Shown piece by piece: positions 1-6,747 of a DNA stretch of 8,070 nt. A program made the translations under genes and the position numbers. The notes under the pieces were generated by a model that had not been told where the DNA came from, did no database searches, and saw only the letters and a program-made list of their open reading frames with translations. Origin of the DNA: Caldithrix sp. RBG_13_44_9 (GTDB lineage: Bacteria > Calditrichota > Calditrichia > RBG-13-44-9); the NCBI GenBank assembly GCA_001771055.1, contig MESS01000148.1:261-8330 (forward strand), written 5' to 3'. The stretch's first letter is position 1; each line of letters begins with the position of its first letter.

Positions 1-1
1 A

Positions 2-277
2 GGTAGTATTCCCGAAAAATGGAGTTTGTATCAGAACTATCCAAATCCGTTTAATCCAAGCACCAATATCGAATTTGCAATTCCGAAAAATGGATTTGTC
101 ACTTTGAAAGTCTTTAACATCCTGGGGGAAGAAGTGACCACCCTGCTTTCTGGTCAACTGCTTTCTGGTTCCTATGTCTATGAGTGGGATGCCAGTGGGA
201 TGGCCAGCGGGATCTATATCTATCGGTTAGTAACAGAGGGATTTGCTGAGACCAGGAAGATGGTTCTGATGCGGTAA
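2..277 (+). CDS. C-terminal fragment of a secreted protein with a T9SS type A sorting domain
   Basis: The frame is open from the first complete codon of the window and ends at TAA (275-277), so this is the tail of a gene that starts to the left. An internal TTG at 26 is not a credible start, because the reading continues upstream as GSIPEKWSLYQNYPNPFNP, the usual linker into such domains. The 91 residues hold the hallmarks of the Por/T9SS C-terminal sorting domain: the YPNPFNPSTNIEF entry motif, a VFNILGEEV strand, the WDASGMASGIYIYRL segment and the terminal RKMVL. In this family the domain directs a Sec-exported protein through the outer membrane by T9SS, where it is usually cleaved and the cargo is anchored or released. 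The catalytic or binding part of this protein lies outside the window, so its function is unknown. Confidence 0.9.
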   Translation, partial: GSIPEKWSLYQNYPNPFNPSTNIEFAIPKNGFVTLKVFNILGEEVTTLLSGQLLSGSYVYEWDASGMASGIYIYRLVTEGFAETRKMVLMR

Positions 278-335
278 ATTACGACATACGTTTTAGTTTT
301 GAACAAAATATCGAGGGACAAAGGCTGGTTGATTT

Positions 336-349
336 TTGTATTAATACAA
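336..349. repeat. Perfect 14-bp palindrome TTGTATTAATACAA
   Basis: The sequence equals its own reverse complement. It lies 58 bp after the stop codon of the left gene. It has no loop and no following T-tract, so it is not a standard terminator. It could be a dimeric regulator site or chance in AT-rich DNA. Confidence 0.5.
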
Positions 350-429
350 GGTGGTTCTAAGCTGTAAGGCGTATTCTGTGGGAGAGAGTCTACCGGTATC
401 CCTCTTTTATCCGACGGCTCAAAGATCAA

Positions 430-490
430 TCCGTCCGGCACCCGTCAGGACGGACACTTCGGAAACAAGATACTTATAAGGTGCCGCCGG
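430..490 (+). other. GC-rich foldable patch of unknown role
   Basis: TCCGTCC (430-436) is complementary to GGACGGA (448-454), giving a 7-bp stem with an 11-nt loop. GGCACC inside that loop (437-442) is complementary to GGTGCC (480-485), which lies outside the stem, so both together would form an H-type pseudoknot. A competing CCGT/ACGG stem is also possible. The patch is visibly richer in G and C than its flanks. It would be in the 3' untranslated part of the left gene's transcript. It may be a structured RNA, a decayed repeat or nothing functional. Confidence 0.3.
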
Positions 491-649
491 ATGGACAAAG
501 GGGTCTATTGATTAATTTTTTTATCTTTTATCTCGTCAAATGTATCTCGTATTTCAATACTCTTGTTACATTTTTTTTTACCGAATTTCATTAATCATCA
601 CCTATTTCTTTTGTAGATCGCATAAGGCATCCCCTTATTATTTCTATGT

Positions 650-796
650 TTGACAGGATAATGACAATGCCATCATTTACCTGTGACAGGATGTAAGAGA
701 CCAAATATTCGGATAAGTAATTCATCTCCAGTTTATCTGCAAGGATAGAAAATTCTTGGTATATTTTTTATCCTGTTCATCCTGTTATCCTGTCAA
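650..796. repeat. 147-bp segment bounded by perfect 12-bp inverted repeats with TCCTGT units
   Basis: TTGACAGGATAA (650-661) is the exact reverse complement of TTATCCTGTCAA (785-796). The right end holds three consecutive units, ATCCTGTTC (770-778), ATCCTGTT (779-786) and ATCCTGTC (787-794). Inside, CCTGT-G-ACAGG (680-690) is a further palindrome of the same core. No transposase or clear ORF lies inside, and no convincing target-site duplication is seen. From general knowledge, TCCTGT-type intergenic repeats recur in many environmental bacterial genomes. Assignment as a MITE-like or other dispersed element is inference. Confidence 0.55.
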
Positions 797-828
797 GCTT
801 TTAAAACGGCAATATCATTTGAAACTAT

Positions 829-1164
829 TTACAACAATATCATCTTGCGGGTCTGTACAAAGCCTCCGGCGCTGATCTGATAAAAATAAACTCCGCTGCC
901 CAGAGGATTTCCCGCATCGTTCCTGGCATCCCAGATCACAGTATGTTTCCCTGCCGGCATCTCCCGGCTGATCAGTGTTTTTACTTTCTGCCCCAGCGAA
1001 TTGAACACTTCCAGCTGCACCTTTTCCCGGGCAGTCAGTGAGAAACTGATCGTGGTTACCGGATTAAATGGATTGGGATAAGACTGATACAATTCATGAT
1101 TATTAGCCAGGTGGATGGTTACATCGGCAATACCACTGGTTACAGCTGGGCTGCCCAGTATATT
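829..1164 (-). CDS. Detached T9SS type A sorting domain, the frameshifted 3' end of the large cargo gene
   Basis: This 111-residue stretch starts directly after the frame break and ends at TAA (829-831). It begins NILGSPAVTSGIADV, a plausible linker, then shows a full sorting domain: LYQSYPNPFNPVTTISFSL, VFNSLGQKV, a GKHTVIWDARN strand, GSGVYFYQI and the terminal RKMILL. The linker has no ATG or ribosome-binding site of its own. The apparent TTG start at 1092 is simply the Leu before the YQSYPNPFNP motif. It is therefore read as the end of the gene at 1163-3997. Removing one base of the A5 run (1165-1169 on the + strand) joins them into a 1055-residue protein. Without a frameshift event this export signal would not be made. 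Confidence 0.85.
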   Translation of the reverse strand, partial: NILGSPAVTSGIADVTIHLANNHELYQSYPNPFNPVTTISFSLTAREKVQLEVFNSLGQKVKTLISREMPAGKHTVIWDARNDAGNPLGSGVYFYQISAGGFVQTRKMILL

Positions 1165-3997
1165 AAAAACCTTTATTATTAACAGAATGAATTTCCTGTA
1201 TAATATCCGGCTGATCTAATACCGCATAAATCCTGGGATATGATGGTAAACCAGCCGGGAGCATCAATTGAAATTCTACATCTGCTCTCTGCCTTGGCTG
1301 GATCGGTCCGGAGGTACTCACATTGTTAGTGCCATTTAGTCCAATCAGGGGAACACCGCCGGAATCGGGATCATCAACAAAAAAAGTCACTGAAACCGGA
1401 GCGGGGGTTGGTAACAAGCTGAAATTTCTTACCCGGGCAGTAATGGTAAGGGTATCCCCTGGTAAAGGATCAACCGGATCGAAAATGATATCTTTGGTCT
1501 GGTATCGCTTGGCCTCTTCACTGATGCCAAATCCCTTTTCCGGATCCAAAATCCAGGGAAGTATAAAGGTAGGATCAGAATAGGTACCATATTTCTGTTG
1601 CCAGAATGTGGGTAGACCACCAAGCAGCGCTATTGGGGGACTGGCCGCAAAATTCATGACTACAGCCCCGCTGGTTCCCCAATAGGCATAGGGTGTGACA
1701 TGATAGCCCGTCTCACCATAACCTTGAAAACTATTCACCGCTCCCAGGTGGGTCCTCAAGCTGATCCCTTCAATCACCGACACTTTATGCGTCGACATTT
1801 CAGTGCTGGTATAATCGGCCTGGTATAAGGATATTGCTGCCTGTGCTTTAAAATCTATCCCTATCTCTTTTACGGTGTCCGCCTCGCTGGAGCGAAAATC
1901 CTGTATCGATACCTCCCTGTCAATTGATGAACTGGTATTCAAAAGGAAACTTTCATTTCCAAAATTCATTCTGATGGGCTGCTGTAACTGGGAATTGTTA
2001 TTCAGGGAATCATATTCCTGATAGGAAAGAATATTGCTGATCTGGTGATCCGGAATATAAGTAAATACATTCCAGCTTTTGCTGGGGTACCAGGCTCCCC
2101 GGGGATTTTTGGGAACCATGGCCAAAAATGTCCGGCGGGGATCTTTCTCGTTACCGTGATAAACAGGGTATTCCCAAATGTCATAATCGGTGATAGTTGT
2201 AAAAATCCAGTCATCTTCAATGGCATCTACCGAAACATTGACAGTTATAGTGGAAATATTGGTGGAAACCTGACTGAACTGTTTTCCATATTTTCCCAGC
2301 AAATAAAATTCATAGTTACTATCTACACCCACTCCCATCAGTGACGCACTGACAGTACCCGCTGTATAAAGACCGCCCGAAATTCCCCAGTCTTTATGAA
2401 TCTCGGTTGATACCTCATTTGAGCTCTGACTGACTGCTGTATAGGTGGAAGAGAAATTACAGTTGCCTCCATTATAACATCCGCTCACATCAAATAGATC
2501 GGTATCAAACTTATCAAAATGCACCGGAGGAGCGTTGAGGGTTACCACTGGTTGCACCCAATCGGTCTGGACTTGATGCGTAGGTTGGCCAATGGTAAAA
2601 TAATACCCGTCAAAATTACCGATGGCGATGGCATATGACTGATACTGGTCATATTGTGATTCGTCACCCAAATTTCTTCCCAGCAGTCTCAATGTGTCCA
2701 GTGCTTCATTGGCCGTGATCATGGCAACGAAAAAACCGTCTTGATAAGCTATATTTACCAGATTTTTTGTAATGACAATATCTTCCCGGAAATCCTGATT
2801 GACATCAGCAATTTTCAGAAAATTAAAACTTTGCCGGTAATCATTTGATCTTCCTTCCGCTATACCTCCTTGAACCTTAGCATATGGATTCAGATTATCG
2901 TCGGTGGATTGAACAAGTATGTTGTCACCTGTTGAGAAAACCACCTCGTCCCTGTTATCATTATTTAAATCCCCCGAAGCGAAGCTTAATTGATTACTGC
3001 TTGAAACGGGGTTCGGGAAACTTCTGACGAACCTTTTATTGAAATCAAAATTGATTTGCTGCAGATCCGAACTGGCTTCCAGAAGAAGGATATAAGCATA
3101 AGATGTACTGGAAGTTTTGAAAATTGCCACATATGCCAGCTCATCTTTCGGATCATCTTTAAATTGACCCGAACAGATGGCCATTGTCACCTCAATTGCT
3201 GTAGGTCCCGGTTTTGACTGGATAATGGTACGGGCTTTGGCCACAATAGTGCTTCCATTATACTCATATATTTTTGTGTAGATATTCCAGCTGGTTTGAG
3301 TAACCGTTCCCAGTTTGAATTGCAGAATAATCTCATCCCTTCCATCACCATTCAGATCACCGGATTCCAAGTAATAACTGATGTTCTCCCAGCTGAATGG
3401 AGCAGCCAAATTTTCATCACAAATCTCGGCAATCAAGGTTGCATTCAAGCTTGAATCGACATCATATAAATTGATGTGGATTGAATCCTCCGCATCTACA
3501 TATGCCACTACAAACTCATCCAGACTATCGGCATCGAAATCCCCGGTTCTTACATAGAAACGGTTGTGCAGACCGGTGTCGATATTCTGCTGAACAGAAG
3601 CGGTCCACATGGCTTTGGTGGTATCAAACTGGGGGATCATGATCTCGATACCGGAGAGACTGTACCAGGCGGCCACGATATCACCATACTGGTCCGCATT
3701 AAATCTACCGGTAGCAATATCCATGTGCACTGAAGCAGCGGAACTTGTTCGTGGATCTTCCTGGCGGGGTGTCTTAGAAATCATGCTATCAACAGCCAGT
3801 CCCGTGCTGTCAATTTTGTACCTATATACTTTCTGAAAGCTTTTATAAGTCCCGGCAACATTCTCATTCCAGAGCAGAAATATATCATTGGCCTCAACGG
3901 TTACCGGTTCGGTCCAGTTAAATGGATCACCCAAAACCTGGGCTTTTAATTGAGTCAATACCGTAAAAATGAAAAACAGTGTATATAGATATTTCAT
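1163..3997 (-). CDS. Large secreted FG-GAP/CARDB-type protein, T9SS cargo (main ORF of a frameshifted gene)
   Basis: A 944-residue protein begins at ATG 3997, six bases after a strong AAAGGGG ribosome-binding site. Residues 1-19 are a Sec signal peptide (MKYLYTLFFIFTVLTQLKA, cleavage before Q20). Residues about 90-465 carry a series of FG-GAP/VCBS-like units with calcium-loop-type motifs: DFDADSLDE (153), DLNGDGRDE (214), DLNNDNRDE (343), DVNQDFRED (398), and weaker ones near 93, 279 and 461. Such repeats usually fold as an integrin-like beta-propeller. Residues about 500-820 are beta-rich and Ser/Thr-rich, include a Cys507/Cys513 pair and a DYDIWEYPVY motif, and match no family I can name. 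Residues about 821-940 resemble a CARDB Ig-like domain, ending in the typical IHSVNNKGF. The frame then stops at TAA (1163-1165), while the sorting domain continues one base out of frame. The protein is probably surface-attached or released; its ligand or substrate is unknown. Confidence 0.85.
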   Translation of the reverse strand: MKYLYTLFFIFTVLTQLKAQVLGDPFNWTEPVTVEANDIFLLWNENVAGTYKSFQKVYRYKIDSTGLAVDSMISKTPRQEDPRTSSAASVHMDIATGRFNADQYGDIVAAWYSLSGIEIMIPQFDTTKAMWTASVQQNIDTGLHNRFYVRTGDFDADSLDEFVVAYVDAEDSIHINLYDVDSSLNATLIAEICDENLAAPFSWENISYYLESGDLNGDGRDEIILQFKLGTVTQTSWNIYTKIYEYNGSTIVAKARTIIQSKPGPTAIEVTMAICSGQFKDDPKDELAYVAIFKTSSTSYAYILLLEASSDLQQINFDFNKRFVRSFPNPVSSSNQLSFASGDLNNDNRDEVVFSTGDNILVQSTDDNLNPYAKVQGGIAEGRSNDYRQSFNFLKIADVNQDFREDIVITKNLVNIAYQDGFFVAMITANEALDTLRLLGRNLGDESQYDQYQSYAIAIGNFDGYYFTIGQPTHQVQTDWVQPVVTLNAPPVHFDKFDTDLFDVSGCYNGGNCNFSSTYTAVSQSSNEVSTEIHKDWGISGGLYTAGTVSASLMGVGVDSNYEFYLLGKYGKQFSQVSTNISTITVNVSVDAIEDDWIFTTITDYDIWEYPVYHGNEKDPRRTFLAMVPKNPRGAWYPSKSWNVFTYIPDHQISNILSYQEYDSLNNNSQLQQPIRMNFGNESFLLNTSSSIDREVSIQDFRSSEADTVKEIGIDFKAQAAISLYQADYTSTEMSTHKVSVIEGISLRTHLGAVNSFQGYGETGYHVTPYAYWGTSGAVVMNFAASPPIALLGGLPTFWQQKYGTYSDPTFILPWILDPEKGFGISEEAKRYQTKDIIFDPVDPLPGDTLTITARVRNFSLLPTPAPVSVTFFVDDPDSGGVPLIGLNGTNNVSTSGPIQPRQRADVEFQLMLPAGLPSYPRIYAVLDQPDIIQEIHSVNNKGF

Positions 3998-4003
3998 ATC
4001 TAT

Positions 4004-4010
4004 CCCCTTT
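4004..4010 (-). promoter_or_regulatory. Strong Shine-Dalgarno site of the large cargo gene
   Basis: On the minus strand AAAGGGG lies six bases before ATG 3997, close to the ideal spacing. This fixes the start and places the hydrophobic signal peptide right at the N-terminus. Its strength suggests a lineage that uses SD-led initiation. Confidence 0.75.
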
Positions 4011-4347
4011 CAATTTGTATTAGCTGTTAAAATAGAACAAAAAATTCTCAAAAATTGATCATTTGCAGACGCACCAAATCCTGCTGGGAGGATGAGAGTA
4101 TTAGCGTAGTGATGATATAACAGGAAATATTCTGAAAACTGCGGGGAATCCTATTAAGTCTGTTCCAGGAGATTTCTCCCTGATGAAAATTTTAATAACA
4201 CAAAGACTTAACAAGAAAAATCTATCTATATGCATGGAGTTATCTGCAAATATTATTAAACAACTTTGTTAAACACACAACTAACCTGTTTAATTCACAA
4301 AAATGTTATTTATTTGAAGTAAGGTAAGTAATATTAATCCTTTTACC

Positions 4348-4396
4348 TTGCCACGGGTTTTCCAGAGATGGATCCCTTTGGGAAAACCCGTGGCAA
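4348..4396. repeat. Perfect 16-bp inverted repeat, long hairpin without T-tract
   Basis: TTGCCACGGGTTTTCC (4348-4363) is exactly complementary to GGAAAACCCGTGGCAA (4381-4396), with a 17-nt loop containing GGATCC. A bulged G at 4380 would let the stem run a few pairs further. Neither strand has a run of T after the hairpin, so it is not a typical Rho-independent terminator. It lies about 350 bp upstream of the large cargo gene and 100 bp downstream of the operon terminator. It may be a REP-like dispersed palindrome, an mRNA-stabilising structure or a leader element. Confidence 0.8.
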
Positions 4397-4496
4397 AAGA
4401 TAAATGAGCGGTAGCTTGACTTCTATCAATTTTGTGAATTAAGCAGGCTAATATAATCACCTGCTCAGGTAATGCAAAATAATTTTAGGGGGTGGC

Positions 4497-4526
4497 AAAA
4501 AAAAATTCCTGGCCGACCAGAAATTT
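4497..4526 (-). terminator. Rho-independent terminator of the TonB receptor/PorV/NHL operon
   Basis: On the minus strand AAATTTCTGG (4526-4517), loop TCGG (4516-4513) and CCAGGAATTT (4512-4503) form a 10-bp stem with a single G.T wobble. It leads directly into an uninterrupted T run whose last six bases lie at 4502-4497. It is 68 bp past the stop codon of the NHL-like gene, so it most likely ends the three-gene transcript. Confidence 0.85.
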
Positions 4527-4593
4527 GAAATTGATAGCATCCATGCTAAAAAAGTAATTGATAATCAGAAGTATAAGGATCGAACGCGGACTA

Positions 4594-5724
4594 TCATTGA
4601 GTGGACAATTGGAAACGCATTATCCGATTATTACCAGAGTCTGTAATATAGACGATCTGCTGTTCCAATATAGGTGTTACGGCAATTCCTTTGGGATTAT
4701 TGAACTGTTTTGGTCCATTTCCAATACCAAGGACCGATTGCAATTGTTTTCCGGAAGAGCTCTCAAAACGGTAAAAACCCGGGAGTGGGCGATCAGATAA
4801 TGAGTCGGCAATTGATCTGCCAGCATCTACCAGAAAAATATATCCATTCTTATCGACTGCCAAATCTTCTAAATTCCAAAATTTATTAACAGCATAAATA
4901 TCTGTACCAATGAGAGATGTATTGGGCGTTAAAATCTCTTGGCCTTCAAAAATTCGAGTAGTTATGTGTTGAAATTTGTAAACATTTTCGAGCAGACTGG
5001 TTCTACCAGTGTGAGTAAACATAAACTGGATGGTATTTTCCCTACTCGAAATATCCAGGAACATTTCCCGTAAGGTAACAACCGCCGTCGGTAAAATCGT
5101 GGAGAAAAGTGCAGTACCATTCACTTCAAATGGCAACTTTCCTTTGAGGGTATGATTGGCATAAAAATCATAAATAAAACTGAATTCTATGTAATTACTG
5201 CTGCTGTCCTGGGGTTCTATTACCGTTACATAATATTCAAATCCTCGATACACCGAGATCCCGGTAAATTGACGGGTGGGTTCACTGGCTTGTTCGTAGA
5301 CTACCTCAATTGGAGCAGCAGCGATATTATGGGATACTGCGTACATATCGATCTTAAATATTTTATTTGTTCTATTAACAATAAGAAGATCAAGACTGTC
5401 ATTTTGGGTAATCGCTTCTGGGTGTTCAATAAATTGGGATACACCCTGGATGGTTCCCCCCGCGTCCATCATGATAATTTGATTAGCATCAGTGTTACAG
5501 ACATATACAAAATTATCAACCCCGAAATAGATATCAGAGGGATTCCGAAATTGATAACCATGTTCATCATCCAGAATAGGATTTATTAGATTATAGACGG
5601 CCTTGTTTAAATTCGCATAGCGATCTTCCTCACTAGGAAGGGATGGCAGTGGATATTTATCGTGGGTGCATTGGACTATAAGAATAAATAATATGAACAA
5701 AATCCCGAACCACATTTTACACAT
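4594..5724 (-). CDS. Putative lipoprotein with NHL-like beta-propeller repeats
   Basis: This 376-residue protein starts at ATG 5724, nine bases after GGAG (5734-5737). A second ATG (codon 4) would sit too far from that site. Residues 4-18 are a hydrophobic signal segment ending ILIVQ-C19. Cys19 could be the lipidated residue, although Gln at -1 is unusual for a lipobox. NHL-like blades are visible at about 58-87 (NPSDIYFGVDNFVYV), 282-320 (NLEDLAVDKNGYIFLVDAG) and 340-371 (NNPKGIAVT followed by YITDSGNNRIMRF). The middle (about 100-270) is too divergent to assign by eye but has a length consistent with further blades. NHL propellers usually bind proteins, peptides or carbohydrates and have no conserved catalytic site. 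The gene follows the PorV-like gene by 15 bp and is the last gene of the operon. A role as an outer-membrane-associated partner of the receptor or the PorV-like protein is inference. Confidence 0.8.
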   Translation of the reverse strand: MCKMWFGILFILFILIVQCTHDKYPLPSLPSEEDRYANLNKAVYNLINPILDDEHGYQFRNPSDIYFGVDNFVYVCNTDANQIIMMDAGGTIQGVSQFIEHPEAITQNDSLDLLIVNRTNKIFKIDMYAVSHNIAAAPIEVVYEQASEPTRQFTGISVYRGFEYYVTVIEPQDSSSNYIEFSFIYDFYANHTLKGKLPFEVNGTALFSTILPTAVVTLREMFLDISSRENTIQFMFTHTGRTSLLENVYKFQHITTRIFEGQEILTPNTSLIGTDIYAVNKFWNLEDLAVDKNGYIFLVDAGRSIADSLSDRPLPGFYRFESSSGKQLQSVLGIGNGPKQFNNPKGIAVTPILEQQIVYITDSGNNRIMRFQLSTQ

Positions 5725-5739
5725 AAGCCTATACTCCGC

Positions 5740-6729
5740 TTAAAACACTATATTCAGAGCGAACCGATTCACATAACCCAGTCTACCAAAATTCGAAAAT
5801 GAATAATCAACACCTATTTCCATTCCCTTCAAGGGAACTCGCAATCCAAAGCCAGTAGAGAAATCTTCCTCTGTCCTGGCACTTATATATCCGCCACGAA
5901 GTGCAAAAATTTCTTGCCGCCAATATTCTAATCCAAAATTCACGTTTTCAACATTATCATTGGGATGGTTCAACTGCACAGAGCCTGAAACCATACTATT
6001 TTCCGATTTATATAATTCACCCGCAATGCCGATCCGGAAGAGAATGGGAGGAGGGAATTTCTGAAAATCGCTCTTGACGACTTGTTCATTATCAAGATTT
6101 TTATAAGTAAAACTCCCGCTGGGGGATATGTCACGGCCAAAATTCGTCACAACTGCTGCGAATCTCACTGATTTCCATCCGGTTTTATAATATGTTCCAA
6201 AATCGAAAAGAAGTGAACTCATAGTTAATTCAGCTAAGGTCTCGTGCATGTATTTCACCGAAATTCCAAAACTGAATTTATCAGTCATATTTCTTGAATA
6301 TGATAAACCGATAAGTGCATCCGCAAATCTGAAATAATTTCCGGTACCATAGGGGTACAGTTCAGTTGTCTCCTCCATTTCTTCAGTATGCAGATAAGTA
6401 AGTGCCAATCCCAGGGTATTTATATCATTCAGATGGTAAACCAAACCTAGATATTCAAGTTGAACATCCACCACCCATTGGACATTGGAAAAAAATATCT
6501 CATTTTTTTCAAACTGCGAAATTCCTGCCGGGTTATAGAATAGAGCCTCGGCGTCATTCGCAATGGCAATATAGGCCTGTCCCATTGCCTCGGCACGCGG
6601 ACCAACACCAATTTTGAGAAACTGAGCCGCAGAAGTACCCACCCTTTGCCCGCCTAAATTGGGCCATAACTGAGCATAGGTCAGTTGGTGAATTATAATG
6701 AAAAGGAATAAATACCCGTACTTTCTCAT
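5740..6729 (-). CDS. PorV/PorQ-family outer-membrane beta-barrel protein
   Basis: The 329-residue product starts at ATG 6729, six bases after GGAG (6736-6739). Residues 1-19 are a signal peptide ending LTYA before Q20. Then comes the family's characteristic N-terminal block: GTSAAQFLKIGVGPRAEAMG (31-50), a small-residue stretch and NPAGI (66-70). Alternating aromatic/polar strands follow to the C-terminal ALNIVF, whose terminal Phe fits insertion by the BAM machinery. PorV is the FadL-like T9SS protein that carries cargo to the attachment or release machinery. Many FCB genomes hold several paralogues, and the family cannot be split into true PorV and others by eye. The gene begins 18 bp after the TonB receptor and is clearly cotranscribed with it, which suggests a specialised paralogue rather than the core one. 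Confidence 0.88.
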   Translation of the reverse strand: MRKYGYLFLFIIIHQLTYAQLWPNLGGQRVGTSAAQFLKIGVGPRAEAMGQAYIAIANDAEALFYNPAGISQFEKNEIFFSNVQWVVDVQLEYLGLVYHLNDINTLGLALTYLHTEEMEETTELYPYGTGNYFRFADALIGLSYSRNMTDKFSFGISVKYMHETLAELTMSSLLFDFGTYYKTGWKSVRFAAVVTNFGRDISPSGSFTYKNLDNEQVVKSDFQKFPPPILFRIGIAGELYKSENSMVSGSVQLNHPNDNVENVNFGLEYWRQEIFALRGGYISARTEEDFSTGFGLRVPLKGMEIGVDYSFSNFGRLGYVNRFALNIVF

Positions 6730-6747
6730 ATGTTTCTCCGTCTCGAA

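Larger units (their letters stand above)
278..828. other. 551-bp intergenic region between convergent genes
   Basis: No convincing gene is seen on either strand. The region separates the 3' ends of two convergent T9SS cargo genes. From left to right it contains a 14-bp perfect palindrome (336-349), a GC-rich patch with mutually exclusive or pseudoknot-like pairings (430-490), an AT-rich stretch (about 510-600), and a segment bounded by inverted TCCTGT-type repeats (650-796). No stem followed by a clear T-tract was found to terminate either flanking gene. Confidence 0.7.
3998..4593. other. 596-bp intergenic region with terminator, long hairpin and leader of the large cargo gene
   Basis: Both flanking genes are on the minus strand. 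Reading in that direction, the region holds the terminator of the receptor operon (4526-4497), a small AGCAGG/CCTGCT inverted repeat (4442-4447 with 4460-4465), a perfect 16-bp-stem hairpin (4396-4348), an AT-rich stretch (about 4345-4200), a small GGAGA/TCTCC inverted repeat (4168-4179), and the ribosome-binding site of the large cargo gene (4010-4004). The terminator means the cargo gene needs its own promoter within about 490 bp. I found no -35/-10 pair or Bacteroidota TAnnTTTG box good enough to call. No protein-coding frame in it is convincing. Confidence 0.65.

Noticed and set aside
220..441. 73-codon frame on the minus strand
   Set aside because: It overlaps the end of the clear sorting-domain gene in antisense, shows no domain or ribosome-binding site, and has an amino-acid pattern of noncoding DNA.
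770..796. CRISPR-like array from the repeated ATCCTGT units
   Set aside because: The units are 8-9 bp and directly adjacent, with no spacers, and no cas gene is nearby.
829..1092. Treating the sorting domain as a separate small gene starting at TTG 1092
   Set aside because: Sorting domains do not act alone, no ribosome-binding site precedes it, and the same frame continues upstream to the one-base break in the large gene.
2045..2344. 99-codon frame on the plus strand, and a 74-codon minus-strand frame at 2002-2226
   Set aside because: Both are shadows of the large cargo gene, whose domains cover this region without interruption.
4348..4396. Reading the long hairpin as a Rho-independent terminator
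   Set aside because: Neither strand has a T-tract after the stem, and a much better terminator for the upstream operon is present at 4497-4526.
4473..4646. 57-codon open frame on the plus strand with protein-like text (FLADQKFEIDSIHAKKV)
   Set aside because: It has no ATG start. It contains the terminator hairpin and its A-run, and it runs antisense into the well-supported end of the NHL-like gene. The resemblance to a protein is taken as chance.
5152..5589. 145-codon frame on the plus strand
   Set aside because: It lies entirely antisense to the NHL-like gene, which has a signal sequence, repeats, a ribosome-binding site and operon context. The frame has no recognisable domain.
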